A stretch of 64,000 nucleotides of DNA from Prauserella_A oleivorans (GTDB lineage: Bacteria; Actinomycetota; Actinomycetes; Mycobacteriales; Pseudonocardiaceae), in assembly GCF_042685745.1 (NCBI RefSeq), contig NZ_JBHUNT010000001.1, positions 868,001-932,000 of the forward strand. The letters are read 5' to 3'. Under the pieces are notes generated by a model. That model worked only from the letters and a program-made list of their open reading frames with translations. It made no database searches and was not told where the DNA came from. The translations under genes were made by a program, and so were the position numbers. Shown one piece after another: positions 57,546 through 64,000 of this stretch (its first letter is position 1; each line of letters begins with the position of its first letter).

Positions 57546-58329
57546 ATGCCACAGGAGGAACGGCCAGAAGAGCGAGCGGCGCGGATGATCGTCTCGGAAG
57601 CTTTGGGCGTCCCGGTTAGGTGTCACGATGACAACTCGCTGCCGTCGATGGTGGACGCTCTGGTCTGCTACCCAGACGGGCGCGTGGGGGGATGGAGATA
57701 CTCGCTGACCACGATCGCCAGTTCAACAAGATGTGGGATGCGCTTGAGAAGGCCGGGCACTCCATAACGATCCAGGGCCTCCAACACGGTTGGAACATCG
57801 TGCTCAGCCATCGAGCGGACCTACGTCGCGTGGAGGCGGCTTTGCCGAAGCTCCTCGGAGGCTTGGAGAGGGCCGGGTATACGGATCTTCGGCGGGTGCG
57901 CTGGAGAACGGAGCTATTCGAGCTCGCAAGATCACTTGGAGTGTGGATGTCCTACGCGGCCGACCACATTCCGGCGGGAACTGTGTACCTACGCGCGGAG
58001 GGGTGGACAGGGTTCGCGGGGTCTGCTGCGCTGGGAGATTGGGCGGTCGGCGTCATGGCGAAGCACCCGAACAAACAGGCCAAGCTTCTTGCGCACCAGG
58101 GGCTTCCGAGCGGCACATCTTCATATGGGCGACAATCGGTAGCTCCTATTCGATCCAGCACCGGCTGGAAGGCCGGGAGCCGCCCGCTGACATCGACGAG
58201 CCCGCGGGGAGGCTGCCCGAAGGCATCAGCCACCTCTGGATTGCAGGCTCGATGAGCACCCGAGGCGTGGTCGGCCGATCGTGGCTGGTGGCGTACCGCT
58301 TGGAGCGTCGCATCTCGAAGGGACCTTGA
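57546..58329 (+). pseudogene. Element cargo gene with two frameshifts, unknown function
   Basis: Three frames join into one protein of about 260 aa: ERPEERAARMIVSEALGVPV from 57546; then MEILADHDRQFNKMWDALEK and GLQHGWNIVLSHRADLRRVE after a shift at the G run near 57687; then ERHIFIWATIGSSYSIQHRL and GISHLWIAGSMSTRGVVGRS after a second shift near 58097, ending at 58329. No family is recognised; it has no transmembrane segment. It lies within the tRNA-linked element, and its moderate GC supports foreign origin. Confidence 0.65.
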
Positions 58330-58451
58330 GGCGAAATAGCGAGGGTGGCGTTAATTCTCCCCCGTCGCCTTCGCCCTTGCCGGTCCTTTGCGCCGTGGTG
58401 GCCAGCTCAAGGGTGAGCGCAGCTCATCGCGGAGCGACGCCGTAGGCGCCC

Positions 58452-58853
58452 TTGATGCGGTCGGCGCGGCGTAAGACGATCGCCGGGCGAGAAGGGGACT
58501 TGCGAGGTGAGCCGCGGTTGCCGGGTGCCTTGGCTGGTCGGGTGGCGTGCAGTCGGGTGCGCCGGGGCCGCCGGCCGGAGCGTCAGCGGGAGGCCGGGCG
58601 GGCCCGGCGGCGGCGCGCGGGCAACATCTGGGCCTCGAAGGCCGGCACCTCGACGAAGGATCTGATGGCGCGGATGGGCCATGACGACATGCGGGCCGCG
58701 CTGATCTACCAGCGGGCCACCAGCGAGGCCGACCGGCGGATTGCGGATCGGCTGTCCGAGCTTGTGGAGAAGCACCGACGGGGAGAGGACGACCCCGACG
58801 GCCCGGATGACGATGACGATGACGGCTCGGGCGCGCTGGTTCCGGCGACCTAA
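58452..58853 (+). pseudogene. Tyrosine integrase C-terminal remnant
   Basis: Only residues from about 58618 on are recognisable: GNIWASKAGTSTKDLMARMG, HDDMRAALIYQRATSEADRR and IADRLSELVEKHR, with the nucleophilic Tyr in LIYQ. The preceding frame is Arg-rich and lacks the LRHT box, so the catalytic core is gone. It ends in an Asp-rich tail right at the arm-type repeats and points to the adjacent tRNA-Gly, as in actinobacterial integrative elements. Confidence 0.8.
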
Positions 58854-58872
58854 TGGCACGCTAATGGCACGC
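58851..58872. repeat. Right pair of integrase arm-type repeats
   Basis: Two exact tandem copies of TAATGGCACGC. The first overlaps the integrase stop codon. It is the counterpart of the pair at 57477-57498. Confidence 0.7.
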
Positions 58873-58894
58873 CAGCCGAGTTGATCTTGATACG

Positions 58895-58941
58895 ACGAAG
58901 GCCCAGGTCTGGAGTGGACGGCTCCTGACCTGGGCCTTCGT
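58895..58941 (-). terminator. tRNA-Gly terminator
   Basis: ACGAAGGCCCAGGTC and GACCTGGGCCTTCGT are perfect 15-bp arms with a 17-nt loop, beginning 6 bp after the tRNA 3' end. Confidence 0.85.
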
Positions 58942-58947
58942 GGTGAG

Positions 58948-59018
58948 AGCGGATGACGGGAATCGAACCCGCGTTCTCAGCTTGGGAAGCTGATGTTCTA
59001 CCATTGAACTACATCCGC
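58948..59018 (-). tRNA. tRNA-Gly (anticodon CCC)
   Basis: The minus strand folds as a 71-nt tRNA. The acceptor GCGGATG pairs with CATCCGC, the D arm is GTTC-AATGGTA-GAAC, the anticodon stem-loop is CAGC-TTCCCAA-GCTG (anticodon CCC, reading GGG), and the T arm is CGGGTTCGATTCCCG. CCA is not encoded. It is the integration target: the anticodon-arm sequence 58970-58988 is repeated at 57375-57393. Confidence 0.95.
58970..58988. repeat. Right attachment-site core within tRNA-Gly
   Basis: Second copy of the 19-bp direct repeat, covering the 3' side of the anticodon arm and variable region of the tRNA. The intact tRNA here implies that the incoming element restored its 3' half. Confidence 0.75.
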
Positions 59019-59145
59019 ACGGCACCGAAATCATACACGGTGTTGATCCCCCGTTCGCAAAGCCCCTCTCCCGCTTGACGACGCCGCGACAAAGTGACAA
59101 CACTTGTTGTCTGGGCCGAGGGGCAGCCGAGGGCAGGAGCGTGCG

Positions 59146-60388
59146 ATGGCGGACGAGCAGCGGTTGCCGGACCCCGAGTTGCTGCGCCAGGGCGGGCTTC
59201 GGCTCGCCACGCGGCTGTTCGCACCCGGTGACCTGCGGGGTACCGAGCGGCAGGTGCGTCGATTGCGCGAGTTCGCCCAGCAGGAGGATCCGCTCGCCGA
59301 CGCCGTGGTCGCCATGATGCACCGGATGCCCGCGGGCACGGGTCGGGAGCTGTTCGAGCGCGCCCTGCGGCACGGCATCGACGCCGTCCCCGACGCGCCC
59401 CCCCGAGCTCCTCGACTTCTTCCGCTCCGCCGAGGCCACGCCGTACTGGGTCGACCGTGCGCGCATCGACCACGGCGCCCGCGCCATCACCCGCACCGGC
59501 CTGCTCGGGCTGTTCCCGCTCGGCGACATGTCGCTGATGGGCGGCTACCTGGCCTCCCGCGCGACGAAGCCACTGGTCGGCACCGGGGCACTCCTGCAAC
59601 GCATGGCGAGCAGGCGTCTGGTCGAGACGACGAACTGGTGGATCGACGTGACCACCCCCGGTGCGCTGCGCGTCGGGGAGCACGGCTATGCCTCCGCGCT
59701 CCGCGTCCGGCTCGTGCACGCACATGTCCGGGCGGCCATGAACCGGCGCGCCGACTGGGACTACGCCGCGTGGGACCGCCCGGTCAACCAAGTGCAGACT
59801 GTCGGCACGCTGCTGCTGTTCTCGCTGGTCTACGTGCTGGGCATGCAGCTGCTGGGCGTGCGCTACACCGACGACGAACGCGCCGACATCCATCACCTCT
59901 GGCGCTACGTCGGCTGGCTCATGGGCATCAGCGGGGAGCTGCTGCCCGCGACGGAGGAGGACGCGTGGCGGCTGCTCTGGCTGCTCGCGACCACCGAGTT
60001 CATCCCCGACGACGACTCCCGCCGACTCGCGACCGCCCTGCTCGAGACGCACGCCGAGGTCGGCCAGGGCCGCGGCGCCGTGGGCAAGGTGCTGTCCCAC
60101 GTGTCGGTCCGGGTGCACGGTTCGATCAGCAGGCTCGTCCTCGGCAAGACCAACGCCGATTTCCTCGGTCTGCCGAACGACCCGGTCGCGCAGGGCGTCG
60201 TGGTCGCCGCCGCGGCTGCGAACTTCGCCGCGGAAACCGTCCGTCAGTGGGTGCCGGGTGCGACGATGTTGCAGGAACGCATCGGCGAGCAGGGACGCCG
60301 GCACTACGCCGAGCGGATCGGCAAGCTGTTCCGCGTGGATCGCACCTACGCACGTCACATGCGGACCGAGAGTCAGCCCGCGGCCTGA
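59146..60388 (+). pseudogene. MpaB-family (DUF2236) oxygenase, frameshift at a C7 run
   Basis: About 413 aa if read across a shift. The first frame (59146 to about 59400) gives LRLATRLFAPGDLRGTERQV, FAQQEDPLADAVVAMMHRMP and ALRHGIDAVPDAPP. After seven Cs (59398-59404) the family continues in another frame: LLDFFRSAEATPYWVDRARI, FPLGDMSLMGGYLASRATKP and IHHLWRYVGWLMGISGELLP (candidate haem ligands). Six Cs would restore one frame. AGGAG lies 6 bp before ATG 59146. Family members are haem oxygenases or latex-clearing-like. Could be a sequencing error, slippage or inactivation. Confidence 0.8.
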
Positions 60389-60406
60389 TCCGGCTAGGGT
60401 GTTCGG

Positions 60407-60988
60407 GTGCTACTGAGCGACCGTGACCTCCGCAAAGAGCTCGACTCGGGGCGGCTCCGGGTGGACCCGTTCACCCCGAAGATGCTGCAGCCGTCGAGCA
60501 TCGACGTGCGTCTCGATCGCTTCTTCCGCGTGTTCGACAACACCAAGTACACCCACATCGACCCGCAGTTGCAGCAGGACGAGCTCACCTCGCTCGTCGA
60601 GAAGGACGGCGACGACCCGTTCGTGCTGCACCCCGGCGAGTTCGTGCTCGGCTCGACGTACGAGATCCTGACGCTGCCGGACGACCTCGCGGGCCGCCTC
60701 GAGGGCAAGTCGTCGCTCGGCAGGCTGGGCCTGCTCACGCATTCGACGGCCGGGTTCATCGACCCGGGGTTCACCGGGCACATCACGCTCGAGCTCTCCA
60801 ATGTCGCGAACCTGCCCATCACCCTGTGGCCCGGAATGAAGATCGGCCAGCTGTGCCTGTTCCGGCTCACCAGCGCGGCCGAGTTCCCCTACGGCTCCAG
60901 CCAGGCCGGTTCCCGTTACCAGGGGCAGCGCGGTCCCACGCCCAGCCGCGCATACAAGAACTTCGACCGCGTCGACACTCGCCGGTGA
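60407..60988 (+). CDS. dcd: dCTP deaminase (dUMP-forming type likely)
   Basis: A 193-aa trimeric enzyme of pyrimidine nucleotide synthesis. RLRVDPFTPKMLQPSSIDVR, EGKSSLGRLGLLTHSTAGFI and DPGFTGHITLELSN (catalytic Glu) are all intact, as is the C-terminal lid PYGSSQAGSRYQGQRGPTPS. Actinobacterial Dcd converts dCTP directly to dUMP, known for the M. tuberculosis enzyme. The GTG start at 60407 follows TAGGGT by 6 bp, a leaderless-type promoter. Confidence 0.95.
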   Translation: MLLSDRDLRKELDSGRLRVDPFTPKMLQPSSIDVRLDRFFRVFDNTKYTHIDPQLQQDELTSLVEKDGDDPFVLHPGEFVLGSTYEILTLPDDLAGRLEGKSSLGRLGLLTHSTAGFIDPGFTGHITLELSNVANLPITLWPGMKIGQLCLFRLTSAAEFPYGSSQAGSRYQGQRGPTPSRAYKNFDRVDTRR

Positions 60989-61055
60989 ATCCCACCCGCA
61001 TTCCGGCTCACATAACGGTTCAGTAACTCACCCGTTGGTGGTAGCTTGCCCCGCT

Positions 61056-61961
61056 GTGTCCACCCCGAGTTCGCGCATCCGGTCCGTGCTGGTGCTGCTG
61101 AGCGTGCTCGCGGGTGTCGCGGTCGCGGCAGGCAGCCACTTCCTGTGGCTCGAGCCGAGTGGGGGCGACGGCGACACCGCCGTCACGATGCCGGACCAGG
61201 AATCCGACAGCTCCTACAACGGCTCCCTGCGACGCGCCGTCCCGGAGTCGACCACGCCGTCGTCGTCCGACGCCGCGCCGCCTCCCGCGGAGCCGACCAC
61301 CGAGGTCACCGGGCCCGCTACGGGCACGAGCGCGACCACCGAGCCGGGTGCGAGCTCCTCGGTCACACGCGCGCCCTCGGCGGAGCAGCCGAGCCGCCCG
61401 CGACCGGTGACGCCGGCTGCGCCTGGCCGGGAGGGTGACCGGCCGGCCGCCGTCTCGAGGCTGCCGAACAGCACCTCGCCGGAGCGGCCCACCACGTCCC
61501 CGCGGCCGACGGACACCGGGACGCCCGCGTCGAGCAGCGAGCCGACCACGTCGGCGAGCCCCGGCACCACCACGTCGTCGCCGGAACGGACCGACTCCCC
61601 GACCAGTGAGCTGGCCCATGGGGTGAACCGCGAGCGCGCGAGCGCCGGCTGCGCACCGGTGCGCGTCGACAGCAACCTCACCTCGGCGGCGCAGGCCCAC
61701 AGCGACGACATGGCCACCCACAACCGGCTCTCCCACGAGTCGTCGGACGGCACGTCGTTCGACGAGCGGGTGGAGAGCTACGGCTATCCCGATCCCGCCG
61801 CCGAGAACGTGGCGATGGGCCTGTCCTCGGCCGACGCGGTGTTGCAGAACTGGATGACGTCCGAGACGCACCGCGACAACATCCTCGACTGCGACGTCAC
61901 CGCCATCGGCGTGGGCGTGAACTCCGACGGCTGGTACTGGACGCTCGACTTCGGCTACTGA
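61056..61961 (+). CDS. Secreted CAP/SCP-domain protein
   Basis: A 301-aa exported or membrane-anchored protein. A signal/anchor helix is near residues 10-28 (VLVLLSVLAGVAVAAGSHFL), then a Ser/Thr/Pro-rich linker of about 140 residues, then a CAP domain (about 180-301) with ELAHGVNRERASAGCAPVRV, AHSDDMATHNRLSHESSDGT, SYGYPDPAAENVAMGL and MTSETHRDNILDCDVTAIGV, including the two conserved His. GTG 61056 follows TAGCTT by 8 bp; GTG 61035 is an alternative. Its stop overlaps the converging crotonase by 7 bp. Confidence 0.9.
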   Translation: MSTPSSRIRSVLVLLSVLAGVAVAAGSHFLWLEPSGGDGDTAVTMPDQESDSSYNGSLRRAVPESTTPSSSDAAPPPAEPTTEVTGPATGTSATTEPGASSSVTRAPSAEQPSRPRPVTPAAPGREGDRPAAVSRLPNSTSPERPTTSPRPTDTGTPASSSEPTTSASPGTTTSSPERTDSPTSELAHGVNRERASAGCAPVRVDSNLTSAAQAHSDDMATHNRLSHESSDGTSFDERVESYGYPDPAAENVAMGLSSADAVLQNWMTSETHRDNILDCDVTAIGVGVNSDGWYWTLDFGY

Positions 61962-62722
61962 CCGAACGCCCCGTGCCTGCCCTCGCCGGAGGCGAACCGC
62001 TGGGCTCCGGCGAGCGCGTCGGCGGCCAGGGACACCTTGCCGTGCCGGAGTTCGTTCGCCATGGCCTCGTCCTCGCCGAGGCCCTCCTGTTCCAGCAGCG
62101 ACAGCCGGTCATGGCGCAGGCACGTCTGCGGGAAGCGCGCGATCTCCGCGGCCAGTTCCTCGGCCGCCGCGCGTGCCTCACCGGCCGGGACCACGCGGTT
62201 CACCAGCCCGATCGACAGCGCCTCGGCCGCGGGCACTCCACGGCCGGTGAGCACCAGGTCCATGGCCCGCGAGGTGCCGATCAGCCTCGGCAGCCGCACG
62301 GTGCCGCCGTCGATCAACGGCACTCCCCAGCGGCGGCAGAACACCCCGAGCACCGCGTCCTCCTCGGCGACCCGCAGGTCACACCACAGCGCCAGCTCGA
62401 GCCCTCCGGCCACGGCGTAGCCGGACACGGCCGCGATCACCGGCTTGCGCAGCCGCAGCCGGGTCGGGCCCATCGGGCCGTCGCCGTCGTCGGTGACCTG
62501 GTTGCTCGTCTCGGTGCCGAGTGCCGTGAGGTCGGCTCCCGCGCAGAACGTGCCTCCCTCGCCCCACAGCACGGCCACGCTCGCCGTGTCGTCGGCGTCG
62601 AACTCCCGGAACGCGCCGGCCAGCGCGGCCGCGGTGGGCCCGTCGACGGCGTTGCGCCGATCGGGTCTGCTCAGCACCACCGTGGTGACCGCGCCGGAGC
62701 GCTCGACCCGGACCGCGGTCAC
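61955..62722 (-). CDS. Enoyl-CoA hydratase/isomerase (crotonase) family
   Basis: A 255-aa CoA-binding enzyme. Oxyanion-hole segments are GEGGTFCAGADLTALG and VSGYAVAGGLELALWCDLRV; the latter keeps the first catalytic Glu position. In the second site homologues carry Glu in a QPE-like loop, but here the loop reads GVFCRRWGVPLIDGGTVRLP without it, so classical hydration may be lost. GTG 62722 overlaps the acyl-CoA dehydrogenase stop (GTGA); GTG 62728 is an alternative. The pair forms an operon. Confidence 0.9.
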   Translation of the reverse strand: MTAVRVERSGAVTTVVLSRPDRRNAVDGPTAAALAGAFREFDADDTASVAVLWGEGGTFCAGADLTALGTETSNQVTDDGDGPMGPTRLRLRKPVIAAVSGYAVAGGLELALWCDLRVAEEDAVLGVFCRRWGVPLIDGGTVRLPRLIGTSRAMDLVLTGRGVPAAEALSIGLVNRVVPAGEARAAAEELAAEIARFPQTCLRHDRLSLLEQEGLGEDEAMANELRHGKVSLAADALAGAQRFASGEGRHGAFGQ

Positions 62723-64000
62723 GGCCACACCCGCGCGAGGACGGCCCGCGTGTCCACCTCGGTGGGCAGGGTCCCGAACGCGATGCCCCAGTCGCCGCCG
62801 AGGCGGGACGCGCAGAAAGCGTCGGCCACAGCCTGATCACCGTGCCGCACCAGCAGTGAGCCCTGCAGCACCAGCGCCAGCGACTCCACCAGGCGCCGGG
62901 ACCGGAATTCGATGTCGGAGAGGTCGGCCAGTTGCTTACGCACCCGGGCGATCGCCTCGTCCAGCCGGGCGTCGGCGCCCGCCGCCAGCTCCACCTCGGC
63001 GAAGAACGCCTCCACCGAATCCGGCTGCTTGCCCATGGCCCGCAGCGTGTCGAGGGCGGCGACGTTGCCTGAGCCCTCCCAGATCGACGACAGCGGCGAC
63101 TCGCGGAACAGCCTCGGCATGCCGGACTCCTCGACGTAGCCGTTGCCGCCGAGACACTCCAGCGCCTCTGCCGCGTGCGCGGGAGCCCGCTTGCACACCC
63201 AGTACTTCGTCACCGCGAGGCCGAGCCTGCGGAATGCCGCCTCCTGCTCGTCACCCGCCGCCACGCGGTCGCTCGCCCCTGCCAGCCGCAGCGCGACGGT
63301 GGTCGCCGCCTCCGACTCGACGGCCAGGTCGGCGAGCACGTTCGCCATCAGCGGGTGGTCGCGCAGCCGCGTGCCGAACGTCTCGCGGTGGTGAGCGTGG
63401 TGGGCGGCTCGCACGACGCCGTACCGCATCCCGGCGGCGCTGCCGATGACGCAGTCGAGCCGCGTGTTGTTGACCATCTCGATGATCGTGCGGACACCCC
63501 GGCCCTCCTCGCCGACCAGCCAACCGACGGCGCTGTCGTACTCGATCTCGGCCGAAGCGTTGGACCGGTTGCCGAGCTTGTCCTTGAGCCGCTGCAGGTG
63601 GATCCGGTTGCGGGTGCCGTCCGGCAGCACGCGGGGCAGCAGGAAGCACGACAACCCGGCCGGTGCCTGGGCGAGGGTGAGGAAGACGTCCGACATCGGC
63701 GCCGACGTGAACCACTTGTGCCCGGTGATGACGTAGGTGCCCTCGGTGGTGGGCCGCGCGGTGGTGGTGTTGGCGCGGACGTCGGAGCCGCCCTGCTTCT
63801 CGGTCATCGACATGCCGGCGATCAGGCCGTTCTTGGTCGCCGGAACGCGCAGGCCGTAGTCGTAGACGGGCGCGGCGAGCAGCGGCTCGTACTCGGCTGC
63901 CAGCTCCGGGGCGTGCCGGAGCGCGGGTACGGCGGAATAGGTCATGGAGATCGGGCACGTGTGCCCGGCCTCGTTCTGGCTCCACACGTAGAACTTCGCC
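62719..64000 (-). CDS. AidB-like acyl-CoA dehydrogenase, partial (5' end outside)
   Basis: The last about 426 residues of a flavoprotein running out of the right edge. GMSMTEKQGGSDVRANTTTA and HKWFTSAPMSDVFLTLAQAP are close to AidB and its actinobacterial relatives. LGNRSNASAEIEYDSAVGWL and PLSSIWEGSGNVAALDTLRA (catalytic Glu position) follow. The C-terminal helical domain has about 100 residues. AidB is linked to alkylation response in E. coli; actinobacterial copies may simply oxidise acyl-CoA, supported by the coupled crotonase. Confidence 0.9.
   Translation of the reverse strand, partial: AKFYVWSQNEAGHTCPISMTYSAVPALRHAPELAAEYEPLLAAPVYDYGLRVPATKNGLIAGMSMTEKQGGSDVRANTTTARPTTEGTYVITGHKWFTSAPMSDVFLTLAQAPAGLSCFLLPRVLPDGTRNRIHLQRLKDKLGNRSNASAEIEYDSAVGWLVGEEGRGVRTIIEMVNNTRLDCVIGSAAGMRYGVVRAAHHAHHRETFGTRLRDHPLMANVLADLAVESEAATTVALRLAGASDRVAAGDEQEAAFRRLGLAVTKYWVCKRAPAHAAEALECLGGNGYVEESGMPRLFRESPLSSIWEGSGNVAALDTLRAMGKQPDSVEAFFAEVELAAGADARLDEAIARVRKQLADLSDIEFRSRRLVESLALVLQGSLLVRHGDQAVADAFCASRLGGDWGIAFGTLPTEVDTRAVLARVWP

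Overview
The window is high-GC actinobacterial chromosome, best matched to the Pseudonocardiales (relatives of Amycolatopsis, Saccharomonospora or Prauserella). The signs are dense GTG/ATGA-coupled operons, mycobacterium-like fadA2/fabG4/htdX, FadE5 and CmtR orthologues, an IdeR-type iron box, a DUF222/HNH (13E12-like) gene, a bifunctional-type dCTP deaminase and many apparently leaderless GTG starts. Genus is an inference; there is no rRNA or housekeeping marker to settle it.

Layout. 0-4.4 kb: a lipid-thioester block (partial FadA2-like thiolase, FabG4-like reductase, HtdX-like dehydratase, TetR regulator, SCP2-domain protein). 4.4-9.9 kb: FxsA-like protein, a pentapeptide-repeat membrane protein and a complete bkdA-bkdB-bkdC 2-oxoacid dehydrogenase operon. 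10-21.3 kb: two paralogous M20 dipeptidases, each behind a CRP-like palindrome, flanking a class III aminotransferase and a Liv-type ABC importer whose operon also holds an acyl-CoA ligase and a 39-residue tandem-repeat peptide. 21.3-23 kb: 21-bp minisatellite, large hairpins and a frameshifted DUF222/HNH gene. 23-27.4 kb: a BioY-BioM-BioN biotin importer in one operon with an acyl-CoA synthetase and a thiolase. 27.4-33.3 kb: iron-regulated siderophore uptake genes and a glutamate-type ABC importer. 33.4-41.6 kb: envelope and conserved genes (large solenoid-like membrane protein, NHLRC2-like thioredoxin, GroES-like protein, VanW protein). 41.7-55.7 kb: FadE5-like dehydrogenase, LuxR regulator, Mug glycosylase, small enzymes, a CmtR-CDF metal pair, and regulator/effector pairs (XRE/aldo-keto reductase, LysR/MFS).

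55.75-59.02 kb is a decayed accessory region ending at tRNA-Gly(CCC). It holds a truncated secretion-effector-like protein and a membrane partner, an aldo-keto reductase fragment, and the remains of an integrated element: a 19-bp direct repeat of the tRNA anticodon arm, paired 11-bp arm-type repeats at both inner ends, a multiply frameshifted cargo gene and a tyrosine-integrase C-terminus. 59-64 kb returns to core-like genes: a frameshifted MpaB-family oxygenase, dcd, a CAP-domain protein, a crotonase and a partial AidB-like acyl-CoA dehydrogenase.

The strongest regulatory reading is a TetR operator family of the form YTACY-N4-RGTAR in front of fadA2/fabG4, the tetR gene and the distant FadE5-like gene, which would join these into one fatty-acid regulon. 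No CRISPR array, rRNA or intact transposase was seen. Long antisense reading frames are common because of GC-rich third positions and were left out.
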